Shown here piece after piece: positions 26,708 to 35,442 of a stretch of 64,000 nucleotides of DNA (positions within the stretch are counted from its first letter, which is position 1; each line of letters opens with the position of its first letter). Both the position numbers and the translations under genes were made by a program. The notes under the pieces were generated by a model. It saw nothing but the letters and a program-made list of their open reading frames with translations. It did not search any database and was not told the DNA's origin. The DNA is from Ignavibacteriaceae bacterium. GTDB taxonomy: Bacteria; Bacteroidota; Ignavibacteria; Ignavibacteriales; Ignavibacteriaceae. Location of the stretch: positions 46,881 to 110,880 of the forward strand of contig JACAFB010000034.1 of assembly GCA_013388545.1 (NCBI GenBank), in the 5' to 3' direction.

Positions 26708-28222
26708 TCAGGCCGGTTTCTTTTTTCCAAATCCCGGATCGATTTTAACCAAACCGGCAACAATAAATCCTGGAATTGTTGAAATTAAAACCCATTCGAA
26801 AAACCTCGGATACCCGATTTGTTCCTGCAAAGCGCCTGAGTACATACCTGGCAACATCATACCTAATGCCATTATTCCTGTGCAAATTGCATAATGTGCA
26901 GTTTTATGTTCTCCCTGTGAAATCATTATCATAAACATCATATAAGCCGTAAATCCAAATCCATACCCGAATTGCTCAAATGCAACCGCCGCATTAATAA
27001 GAATAAAATTATCTGGTTGAACGTGGGATAAATAAACAAATGCAAGATCAGGTGTGTGCATAATAATTACCATGGGCCAAAGCCAGAATTTTAGTCCCTG
27101 CCGGGAAATAACATACCCACCTATAAGCCCGCCGGCTGTTAAAGCAATTATACCGACAGTTCCATAAACGATTCCGACCTCTGACGTAGTTAACTCCAAT
27201 CCGCCTTCTGATCTGGGATCGAGAAGAAAGGGTTGAACAAGTTTGACCAACTGTGCTTCAGCAAAACGGAATAAGAGAAGAAAACCCAGAATATTCCAGA
27301 TATCTTTTTTCTGCATGAAAATTACAAATGCCTTTAAGAATTCTATGAATGGAACGAGCATTTCATTTTTACTCTGAGCACTTTCAAATTTTTCAACAAA
27401 AGAAGCAACAAAAGTTCTGAATAAGACGACAAGAATGATTACTAATGTTATCGTAGTTACTATGGTATTCCAAGGTGACTGAACATTAAATAAAGAAATA
27501 ATGAATCCAAGGAGCAAGAAGGCCAGATAAACGATTCCTGCAAATATGAAAAACCCACCAGCAAGCAATCCAATCTGCGAGGCACTTAATTTTTTATTTT
27601 TCAAAGTTCCTATATCATCGGAAGGATACGGAAGAATAAATTTATGATATAAAAAAAGTAGAATGAACAAAGATCCTGTAATAATAAATACGATTGACCA
27701 TGCCCCTTTGAATCCCATTCCGGGAGCGAGTTGTCCGGCAATCACAACCAGTAACCCCGAACCGACAATTGTAGCAACTCTGTAAAATGTTGAACGAACT
27801 CCAACAAAAGCCGCCTGCTGCTGCTGCTCAAGACTGAGCATGTAAAATCCATCAGCAGCAATATCATGAGTAGCAGATGCAAAAGCCATAACAGCAAAAA
27901 TTATCAGAGTTAATTGCCAGTAAATTGCAGTTGGTGTACTGAAGGCAATTCCGAACAGTGCAATACTAACAATCAGTTGCATTGATATTGTCCAGAATCT
28001 TTTTGTTTTGAACATATCGATGAAAGGTCCCCAGGCAAACTTCAAAAACCAAGGAAAGTAAAGAAGGCTTGTAAAAAATGCTATATCAGAGTTTGATACA
28101 CCCAGATTTTTATACATCATTACGGACACAGACATCACCATCACATAGGGTATGCCTTGTGTAAAATACAGAGTAGGAATCCAAACCCAGGGATTTCGGC
28201 TTGCTGATTTCGATTCAAACAT
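26708..28222 (-). CDS. ampG: AmpG-like MFS muropeptide permease
   Basis: A major facilitator of about 12-14 helices over 504 residues. The N-terminus (NPWVWIPTLYFTQGIPYVMV) and FPWFLKFAWGPFIDMF, then FASATHDIAADGFYM, are the AmpG/PAT-family signatures. AmpG imports anhydromuropeptides and related disaccharides through the inner membrane. Here it is next to a BadF-type amino-sugar kinase in the same orientation (87 bases apart), which supports a sugar substrate derived from cell wall. The related acetyl-CoA transporter family is the main alternative. Confidence 0.82.
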   Translation of the reverse strand: MFESKSASRNPWVWIPTLYFTQGIPYVMVMSVSVMMYKNLGVSNSDIAFFTSLLYFPWFLKFAWGPFIDMFKTKRFWTISMQLIVSIALFGIAFSTPTAIYWQLTLIIFAVMAFASATHDIAADGFYMLSLEQQQQAAFVGVRSTFYRVATIVGSGLLVVIAGQLAPGMGFKGAWSIVFIITGSLFILLFLYHKFILPYPSDDIGTLKNKKLSASQIGLLAGGFFIFAGIVYLAFLLLGFIISLFNVQSPWNTIVTTITLVIILVVLFRTFVASFVEKFESAQSKNEMLVPFIEFLKAFVIFMQKKDIWNILGFLLLFRFAEAQLVKLVQPFLLDPRSEGGLELTTSEVGIVYGTVGIIALTAGGLIGGYVISRQGLKFWLWPMVIIMHTPDLAFVYLSHVQPDNFILINAAVAFEQFGYGFGFTAYMMFMIMISQGEHKTAHYAICTGIMALGMMLPGMYSGALQEQIGYPRFFEWVLISTIPGFIVAGLVKIDPGFGKKKPA

Positions 28223-28309
28223 AATACTCCCGGAATAATTTCAATTTATTTTTGCCGCCTGACTTTAATTAAAGCAACTTCATCTTAGTTTTGGCCAGAT
28301 TCCATCACG

Positions 28310-29230
28310 TTAAACTTTTAACTGTTTTGCCATTAGTGCTGCACCAATTTCAGGAGGATTTTCAGGTTCTTTGATAAATACGTTTGTAAACTTTTGCATA
28401 ACTTTTTCTCTAAAGACGAAAGAAAAATAATTTTCCTTTGTTATAATACTCCCGATGAGCGAAACAAAAAGAATTTTTTCATTCAATTTTTTCTCCATCG
28501 AAGCAATATGAAGCACAAGCTCGTCAGCTTCTGTTTCAAGAATTTTCTGTGCTTCAATATCTCCCATCTCAGCTGCTTTCAACACAATCGGAGCAGCAGA
28601 AGCTATATCAAAATTATTACGGTAAACCTCTGAAATTAAATCTTCAGGAGAGGAAATTTTAAATTCACTTAAAACAAGCTGAGTCATCAAAGTATTTTTT
28701 CCTCGTCCATCAAAATCTTTTGCTACAGCATTTAATCCTCTTCTTCCAATTCTATAACCGCTGCCTTCGTCGCCTAAAAATCTTCCAAACCCACCAACAC
28801 GGTGAATCACACCTTTTGCATCTTTCCCGAACATAATTGAACCGGTTCCTGCAATCAGAATGCTGCCGGGTTTTCCGCTGAATGCACCCTCAAGAGCAAT
28901 TCTAGCATCGCTTTCAACCCTGAAATTTTTAAGATAAATTTTTTTTACAGCAGCATCTTCAATTATTTTGTTCTCAAGCAATTCAGCATCAGTTCTTCTG
29001 CCCCCGCCGGTAGTACCAAGTACAGCTGCGTATATTTCATCGTAGGATATTTCTTTTTGAAGTAATATTTCAGAAATAAGATTAAGAATTGAAGCAGAAA
29101 CTTTTTCAACACCAAGCATCAGAAAGTTTGAAGGGCCGCCTGCTGATTCGCAAATAACATTTAAGTCAAAATCCGTGATGACACATTTAGTTTTTGTGCC
29201 TCCTCCATCCATGCCGATAAGATACTGCAT
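28310..29230 (-). CDS. BadF/BadG-family amino-sugar kinase (GlcNAc/MurNAc kinase-like)
   Basis: ASKHA fold: phosphate-1 loop YLIGMDGGGTKTK at the start, ESDARIALEGA, phosphate-2 GTGSIMFG and GGFGRFLGDEGSGYRIG. The family covers N-acetylglucosamine kinases, and the clostridial MurK of this family phosphorylates both GlcNAc and MurNAc at O6. The gene is just upstream of the AmpG-like permease in the same direction, so the imported sugar is its likely substrate. Iron-sulfur dehydratase activator members of the family have a Cys-rich cluster site that is not present here. Confidence 0.83.
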   Translation of the reverse strand: MQYLIGMDGGGTKTKCVITDFDLNVICESAGGPSNFLMLGVEKVSASILNLISEILLQKEISYDEIYAAVLGTTGGGRRTDAELLENKIIEDAAVKKIYLKNFRVESDARIALEGAFSGKPGSILIAGTGSIMFGKDAKGVIHRVGGFGRFLGDEGSGYRIGRRGLNAVAKDFDGRGKNTLMTQLVLSEFKISSPEDLISEVYRNNFDIASAAPIVLKAAEMGDIEAQKILETEADELVLHIASMEKKLNEKILFVSLIGSIITKENYFSFVFREKVMQKFTNVFIKEPENPPEIGAALMAKQLKV

Positions 29231-29373
29231 TTTTACTCCGGTGAAGACAAAATAATTTTATGTATTGAAAAATATGGAATTTACTTTCCATAATAAAAAG
29301 CCATTTTGCTGAGCGAAATTTTTAGCCTTAAATTTAAGCTGCAAATTTTGAAAACATTTCTCCGGAGCCTGAG

Positions 29374-31188
29374 ATGAATTTTGTTAAAAGATTAATTCCT
29401 CTTCCCTTAATTACATTTTTTTTTATTTCCTGCTCTGCTGACATAACTAAAAATGGAATAGTATTGGAAATTGATTATCCCTCTGATCTTAAAATAATAT
29501 CACGGGCTGATTGGGGCTGGGAGCCGATAAATGAACAACGCACCTGTCAAATGATTAAAAAAATCACTGTTCATCATTCGGGAGAAGAATTTAAAGATGA
29601 TGCTGATGTTAAATCCTACCTGAAAAATCTTCAAAAGTGGAGCAGAGAAGAAAAGAAATGGATCGATATTCCTTATCATTTCATAATAGATCCTCAGGGA
29701 AAAATTTATGAAGCGCGTCCGGTAAACTATCCTGGAGATACAAATACCGATTATGATGTAAATGGACACGTGCTTATTTGTGTGCTTGGAAATTTCGAAG
29801 TTCAAAGGTTTAATCAGACTCAACTTCAGTCGCTGGTAAAGCTTTCAGCTTTTCTTAAAAATTATTTCTGTGTTAGAGATGAAAACATTAAGGGACATAA
29901 AGACTACACCAATCAAACCGTTTGTCCGGGGAAAGATCTTTATAAATTTTTTGAAGACGGCTCTTTATTGACAATGATAAACGAAGAGCTTCATCAAGTT
30001 CCTGTCATATCTACAAAAAAAGTTAAAACAGGAATTGAGGTTTTAGTTGAAAAAGATTTTGATCTGCTAAAAGGAAAAAGAATAGGACTGGTTACAAATC
30101 CTACCGGTGTTGACAGCAAACTTAAATCCACAATAGATATTTTATTTGAAGCCAAAGATGTAAATCTTGTAGCTCTTTATGGTCCTGAGCATGGAGTTCG
30201 CGGGAATTATTCTGCTGGTGAGTATGTAAATTTTTATATTGATGAAATAACCAATCTTCCGGTTTATTCTCTTTACGGAAATACCAGGAAACCATCAGAA
30301 GATATGATTAAAGACGTTGACGCGCTGGTTTTCGACATTCAGGACATTGGCAGCCGTTCTTATACTTATATAAGCACTATGGGATTAGTTATGGAAGCCG
30401 CTGCCGAATTTGGGAAGGAAGTAATTATTCTTGACCGTCCAAATCCACTCGGTGGAATGCGGATTGAAGGCAGCATCGTTGAAGACGGTTATTTTTCTTT
30501 CGTCAGTCAGTTTGCAATTCCTTACATACACGGTTTAACTGTTGGAGAGCTTGCTAAACTTTTAAATGAAGAAGGAATGCTTGCGAATTCTAAAAAATGT
30601 AATCTCACTATTGTGCCTATGGAAGGCTGGAAGAGAAACATGTATTTTGAACAAACAGGACTTCCCTGGGTGTTAACGTCTCCGCATATTCCGCATCAAT
30701 ATTCACCATTTTATTATGCGGCCTCAGGAATAATAGGAGAACTAAGAGAAGTACTCTCAATAGGAGTAGGTTATACTTTGCCGTTTCAGATTTTTGCTGC
30801 TGAATCCATCAATGCAAATGATCTTTCTGACAAAATGAATTCGTATAATTTAAAAGGAGTGCTTTTCAGACCAATAACTTTCAAGCCCTATTATGCCTTT
30901 GGCAAAGATAAAATGCTTCAAGGTGTTGAAATATATATTACAGATTATTCATCCGTCAGTTTAATTCCGATTCAATTTTATTTTGCGCAGGCTATGAACG
31001 AATTGTATGGAAGAAATATAATTGCTGAAAATAATGGACGATTCGACATGTTTGACAAGGTTTTAGGTACAAGCAATATTCGTGATTTGTTTATGAAGAA
31101 TCTAAAAGTAAGTGACATTATGGAATACTTAAACAAAGATATCGAGAGCTTCAGGAAGACATCAAAGAAATATTATCTCTATGACTAG
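29374..31188 (+). CDS. Lipoprotein fusing a PGRP/Amidase_2 amidase to a NamZ (DUF1343, GH171) muramidase
   Basis: Lipobox FFISC (Cys20). Residues about 38-195 are an Amidase_2/PGRP domain: KKITVHHSG, IPYHFIIDPQGKIYEARP, KGHKDYTNQTVCPG give the His, His, Cys zinc ligands. Residues about 210-604 are DUF1343: IGLVTNPTGVD, ALYGPEHGVRG, VFDIQDIGSRSYTYIS, LDRPNPLGG and LTSPHIPH. NamZ enzymes are exo-beta-N-acetylmuramidases that release MurNAc from peptide-free chain ends, so the front domain would remove peptides for the rear domain. The ATG has CGGAG upstream. It is divergent from the kinase-AmpG pair. Confidence 0.88.
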   Translation: MNFVKRLIPLPLITFFFISCSADITKNGIVLEIDYPSDLKIISRADWGWEPINEQRTCQMIKKITVHHSGEEFKDDADVKSYLKNLQKWSREEKKWIDIPYHFIIDPQGKIYEARPVNYPGDTNTDYDVNGHVLICVLGNFEVQRFNQTQLQSLVKLSAFLKNYFCVRDENIKGHKDYTNQTVCPGKDLYKFFEDGSLLTMINEELHQVPVISTKKVKTGIEVLVEKDFDLLKGKRIGLVTNPTGVDSKLKSTIDILFEAKDVNLVALYGPEHGVRGNYSAGEYVNFYIDEITNLPVYSLYGNTRKPSEDMIKDVDALVFDIQDIGSRSYTYISTMGLVMEAAAEFGKEVIILDRPNPLGGMRIEGSIVEDGYFSFVSQFAIPYIHGLTVGELAKLLNEEGMLANSKKCNLTIVPMEGWKRNMYFEQTGLPWVLTSPHIPHQYSPFYYAASGIIGELREVLSIGVGYTLPFQIFAAESINANDLSDKMNSYNLKGVLFRPITFKPYYAFGKDKMLQGVEIYITDYSSVSLIPIQFYFAQAMNELYGRNIIAENNGRFDMFDKVLGTSNIRDLFMKNLKVSDIMEYLNKDIESFRKTSKKYYLYD

Positions 31189-31268
31189 CTCAAATTGGAA
31201 GACCTGATTATTTATTTATAGGATTAAAAATATTGAAGTAAATTCCATTAGAATATTTTAATAAATCA

Positions 31269-32528
31269 ATGAAGCATTTTGAAACAGAACTAATTCGCTA
31301 TAAAGAAAATAATTTATTCGTCGAGAATGTCAGCATCGAAAAACTTGCTGAAGAGTTCGGCACACCGCTGTACGTTTACAGCAAAAATCATTTTATAAAT
31401 CAATACAAACGATTTGAAAATGCTTTCAAAGAAATTGAATTTCAGATTTTTTATGCTATGAAAGCGAACTACAACCTAAGCGTTATTAATACTTTTATTA
31501 AGCTTGGCAGCGGTGTTGATGCCAATTCTGAAGGTGAGTTGTGGCGTGCACTTAAAACTGGAATCGATCCGTCAAACATAATTTTAACAAGTGTTGGTAA
31601 AACCAGGCACGAAATAAAACTTGGAATCGAAAAAAATATATTGATGATAAAAGCTGAATCAGAAGAAGAAGTAATGCTTATAAATAAAATCGCTGAGGAA
31701 TGCAATAGAACAGCAAATGTTGCCATTCGTGTTAACCCCGATGTAGATGCAAAAACGCACCCATATATCTCAACCGGTTTATCCGGGAATAAGTTTGGCA
31801 TAGATACAAAGACTGCTCTTTCAATTTATAAAAGACGAAGCGAGTTCAGGAATATCAGGTTTACCGGTATCGATATGCATATCGGTTCACAAATAACTGA
31901 TATTGATCCATTTATTGAAGCAGTTGAAAAATTATCAGAGCTTTACTTCGATTTAAAGAATCAGGGATTACAGTTTGATCACTTTGATGTTGGGGGAGGA
32001 ATTGGTGTTGCTTACAATGAAGATTCCGTTTTTTCGATTGAAGAATTCGCAGAAAAAACAATTCCAATTTTTAAAGAGCTTCAATGTAAAATCTTATTTG
32101 AGCCGGGCAGGTTTTTAACGGCTAATGGTGGAGTTCTAATAACCGAAGTTCTTTATAATAAAAAGAACGGTGATAAAAATTTTATAATTGTTGACGCAGC
32201 TATGAATGACTTACTAAGGCCAACGATTTATGAAGCATATCATCACATTCAGCCTGTTAAAAAGCACAACCGAATAGATCTGATTGCTGATATTGTTGGT
32301 CCGGTATGTGAGTCGGGTGATTATTTCGCTAAGAACAGAGAAATATCCGCGACAAAATCGGGAGAACTATTAGCAATTATGTCTGCCGGTGCTTATGGGA
32401 TGGTAATGTCTTCAAATTATAATGCAAGAAGAAGACCAGCAGAAATTCTTGTTAATGGAAATAAGTACGATCTGATCAGAAGCAGAGAAACATTTGATCA
32501 TTTAATTTGGGATGAAAAAATAATCTGA
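31269..32528 (+). CDS. lysA: Diaminopimelate decarboxylase
   Basis: Fold III PLP enzyme converting meso-DAP to L-lysine. The PLP lysine is in FYAMKANYN (Lys65); HIGSQITD, GGGIGVAY, EPGRFLTANGG and the catalytic Cys in PVCESGDYFAK are all present. The C-terminus is normal and 419 residues is the family length. It follows the amidase-NamZ gene after 80 bases in the same direction. LysA is a lysine biosynthesis enzyme in any case, yet its place here would also let it use DAP released from imported murein peptides; the second reading is inference. Confidence 0.93.
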   Translation: MKHFETELIRYKENNLFVENVSIEKLAEEFGTPLYVYSKNHFINQYKRFENAFKEIEFQIFYAMKANYNLSVINTFIKLGSGVDANSEGELWRALKTGIDPSNIILTSVGKTRHEIKLGIEKNILMIKAESEEEVMLINKIAEECNRTANVAIRVNPDVDAKTHPYISTGLSGNKFGIDTKTALSIYKRRSEFRNIRFTGIDMHIGSQITDIDPFIEAVEKLSELYFDLKNQGLQFDHFDVGGGIGVAYNEDSVFSIEEFAEKTIPIFKELQCKILFEPGRFLTANGGVLITEVLYNKKNGDKNFIIVDAAMNDLLRPTIYEAYHHIQPVKKHNRIDLIADIVGPVCESGDYFAKNREISATKSGELLAIMSAGAYGMVMSSNYNARRRPAEILVNGNKYDLIRSRETFDHLIWDEKII

Positions 32529-32560
32529 CTATAATCAGATGAAATAAAAACCTGCTTTAA

Positions 32561-33880
32561 CTAATCTGCTTGTTTTAATTGAAGCATTCTTTTCATCAGC
32601 GTAATCGGGTGAATTACTTCAACATTAACATTAAATTTTTTTACCCCATGCTTTATTTGCCCCATACAGCCAGGATTTCCAGTCAGAACAATTTCAGCTC
32701 CGGTATTTGAAATATTTTTCATTTTTCTTTCCAACTGAATAAGAGCGTCATTATAACGAACAACATTATAAATACCTGCACTTCCGCAGCACCAGCTGGC
32801 TTCTTCAAGTTCAATGTATTCTACTCCGGGAAGCGATTTAATTATATTCCTAGGCTGATTTGCAATTTTCTGTGCATGAACAAGATGGCATGCATCGTGG
32901 TAAGTAACTTTAATATTTTCATTAAGTGAAGCTAAATTCAAATCGGGTTTTTCCTCAGAGAGAAATTCAGTTATGTCTTTAATCTTTGATGAAAATTTTT
33001 TTGCTTTTTCAGCATATTCAGGATCATCTTCAAGTAAATGAGCATAGTCTTTCATGAAAGCACCGCAGCCGGCGGAATTACTAATCAGAAAATCATAATC
33101 ATGTTTATCAAAAGCATCAATATTTTTACGTGCAAGCTCCAGGGCGAACTTCATATCGCCGTTATGCCCCATTAATGAACCACAACAGACCTGATCTTTT
33201 GGCGTTATTATTTTGCATCCGCATTTTTTCAGAACATCAATAGTGTCTAAATTGATGTCGGCAAACATCGTATTCATCAGGCATCCAAAGTGAAACGCAG
33301 TTTTATATTTTACTTCGCCTTCGGGCATTTCAATTTCTTTAATCTGTGTATCACTAAATTTCTCTGATATGACAGGTGAAAGAGTTTCAATTTCAAAAAG
33401 ATTTTTTGAAATTAATTTTAATATTCCTGTCTTTTGTATAATCTTTTGAAGGCCGGACTTCTGATAAATTTTCAGAAACCACGAAAATAATTTTAGAGCT
33501 TTTCTTGATGCTACAATTCTGCGAAGTGCAAATCTTTTTAACGCAATCTCCATTTTAGAACCAAAACCAGCTTCATCTGCAACTACACGTGCTGCTTCAA
33601 CCATTCTTCCATATTTTACACCCGCCGGACAGGCAGTTTCACAGGCCTGGCAATCAAGACAAAAGTTCATTTCCTCAGAAAATGATTCACTTAATTCCAT
33701 TTCTCCCCGTGCGACAGATTTTATCATAAAAATTCTGCCTCTTGGAGATGAACGCTCTAATTTTGTGATGTCGTATGTTGGACAAGTCGCAAGACACAAG
33801 CCGCAATGCATACACTGTTGAAGTATGTCATCGTGAGGAAGGATTTTTAATAATTCTTTTCGGCTGATTTCTTTATGCAT
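32561..33880 (-). CDS. Fe-S subunit of a D-2-hydroxyacid (glycolate/D-lactate) dehydrogenase, GlcF-like
   Basis: Two 4Fe-4S motifs (CMHCGLCLATCP and CLDCQACETACP) at about 22-33 and 73-84, followed by paired CCG-type domains (QVCCGSLMGHNG, YHDACHLVHAQ, SWCCGSAGIYN). 439 residues fits GlcF. It receives electrons from the FAD subunit encoded just upstream; the start overlaps the stop of that gene by 8 bases, so the two are translationally coupled. Either glycolate or D-lactate could be the substrate; D-lactate would fit MurNAc breakdown nearby. Confidence 0.88.
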   Translation of the reverse strand: MHKEISRKELLKILPHDDILQQCMHCGLCLATCPTYDITKLERSSPRGRIFMIKSVARGEMELSESFSEEMNFCLDCQACETACPAGVKYGRMVEAARVVADEAGFGSKMEIALKRFALRRIVASRKALKLFSWFLKIYQKSGLQKIIQKTGILKLISKNLFEIETLSPVISEKFSDTQIKEIEMPEGEVKYKTAFHFGCLMNTMFADINLDTIDVLKKCGCKIITPKDQVCCGSLMGHNGDMKFALELARKNIDAFDKHDYDFLISNSAGCGAFMKDYAHLLEDDPEYAEKAKKFSSKIKDITEFLSEEKPDLNLASLNENIKVTYHDACHLVHAQKIANQPRNIIKSLPGVEYIELEEASWCCGSAGIYNVVRYNDALIQLERKMKNISNTGAEIVLTGNPGCMGQIKHGVKKFNVNVEVIHPITLMKRMLQLKQAD

Positions 33881-35312
33881 TAAAATCTTTTATCTGTTCT
33901 CTTCGTTTTGGTAAAGAACCTTCGCATTTGGGTGATATTGAAAATATCTTCCCCGGGTTAAGTATATTATTCTCATCAATAGCAAGTTTGATTTTTTTCA
34001 TCAAATCAACACCGGTAGATCCTGCTACTTTTTCAAGAAATTGCTTCTTTGCTAAACCTGTGCCGTGTTCACCAGTGATAGTTCCGCCAAGTTTAATTGC
34101 TTCCTCAAAAATATATTCAAAAGCTTTGTGAGCTTTTTCAATTTCTTTTTGATTTCTATCATCGGTCAAACAAGTAGGATGAAGATTTCCATCACCGGCG
34201 TGACCGAAATTACCAAATATCACATCATATTTTTTTGATGCGTATAATATTTTCTCTATCATCAAAGGTAATTCACTGCGGGGAACAGTCGCATCTTCAA
34301 GAATAGTGGTGGGCATCTTTCTTGCCAAAGCACTGAATGCACTCCTTCTGGCAGTCTTTAATAATAAGGCATCAGATTCAATCTCAGCAATTTTTACTTC
34401 AGCGGCTTTATTTTTAGTTAAAATCTTTCTTATAGTTTCGGCATCTTCCTGAACTATGCTGCCTCTTCCATCAACTTCAATCAACAGCAGCGCTTCTGCA
34501 GTGCGCGGTAAACCGATCCGAGTATAATCTTCAACACAGTTGATCGTTGTGTGATCAAGAAATTCCATCATCGAAGGAACGATATGAGCAGCAATTATAT
34601 CTGAAACGGCCTGTGCACTATCGGTAAGTTTATTAAAGTAGGCAAGAAGTGTAATTGATTGTACCGGCTTAGGAATTAATTTCAGAAGAATTTTAGTTAT
34701 TATTCCTAAAGTTCCTTCACTTCCCACGATAAAATCTCTGAGATTAAATCCGGCAACGTCTTTCATATTTTTTCCGCCTGTAACAATTAATTCGCCGTTT
34801 GGTAAAATCATTTCAACGCCAAGCACATAATTTTTGGTCACACCGTATTTCAATCCTCTCAATCCACCAGCATTGTTTGCAACATTGCCTCCAATTGTGC
34901 ACACATTCAAACTGCCGGGGTCAGGCGGATAAAACAAACCTATTTTCTCAACTTCTTTCTGTAAAATACCAGTTACAACTCCAGGTTGAACAGATGCGGT
35001 CAAATTGCTTGTATCAAGTTCAAGTATTTTATTCCATCTGGTCAGAACAATAACTACTGAGTTCTCAACCGGTATTGATCCGCCGCTTAAGCCGGTCCCC
35101 GCACCCCTTGGCACAACATTAAACTTTTCCGTATTTGCAAGTTTAAGTACCTGAGAAATTTGCTCTTCACTTTCCGGGAAAATTACAGCTTCGGGAAGTT
35201 GTTTATAAATAGGAGTGCCATCGTATGAGTAAACAAGTTTATCTTCGGGTGAGTCAAAGAAATTTTCTGATCCGACAATGCTTTTAATGTGCTCTTTGGT
35301 TGAACTGTTCAT
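33873..35312 (-). CDS. FAD-binding subunit of a D-2-hydroxyacid (glycolate/D-lactate) dehydrogenase, GlcD-like
   Basis: FAD_binding_4 domain (about 25-210) with VVPRGAGTGLSGGSIP and GVVTGILQKEVEKIG, FAD-oxidase C-terminal domain (about 220-470) with GNFGHAGDGNLHPT and ITGEHGTGLAKK. The enzyme oxidises a D-2-hydroxyacid and passes electrons to the Fe-S partner downstream. I use ATG 35312; an in-frame TTG at 35336 is less likely. The divergent DUF4301 gene starts 130 bases away. Confidence 0.9.
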   Translation of the reverse strand: MNSSTKEHIKSIVGSENFFDSPEDKLVYSYDGTPIYKQLPEAVIFPESEEQISQVLKLANTEKFNVVPRGAGTGLSGGSIPVENSVVIVLTRWNKILELDTSNLTASVQPGVVTGILQKEVEKIGLFYPPDPGSLNVCTIGGNVANNAGGLRGLKYGVTKNYVLGVEMILPNGELIVTGGKNMKDVAGFNLRDFIVGSEGTLGIITKILLKLIPKPVQSITLLAYFNKLTDSAQAVSDIIAAHIVPSMMEFLDHTTINCVEDYTRIGLPRTAEALLLIEVDGRGSIVQEDAETIRKILTKNKAAEVKIAEIESDALLLKTARRSAFSALARKMPTTILEDATVPRSELPLMIEKILYASKKYDVIFGNFGHAGDGNLHPTCLTDDRNQKEIEKAHKAFEYIFEEAIKLGGTITGEHGTGLAKKQFLEKVAGSTGVDLMKKIKLAIDENNILNPGKIFSISPKCEGSLPKRREQIKDFNA

Positions 35313-35359
35313 AATAATCCGAAATTCTTTATTCAAATTTAAGAATTTTGAATAAATGA

Positions 35360-35392
35360 TTGGTCACAATTCAAACAGAATTAATAATTTTG
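35360..35392 (+). promoter_or_regulatory. Possible Bacteroidota-type promoter of the DUF4301 gene
   Basis: TAATTTTG (35385-35392) matches the -7 consensus TAnnTTTG. A TTG at 35360-35362 lies 22 bases upstream, slightly more than the usual spacing. The start codon is 50 bases downstream. Confidence 0.4.
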
Positions 35393-35442
35393 TACAACTG
35401 ATTTAATTAAACTGTAAATTCGCAGAAAATATTTTAAAAGAC

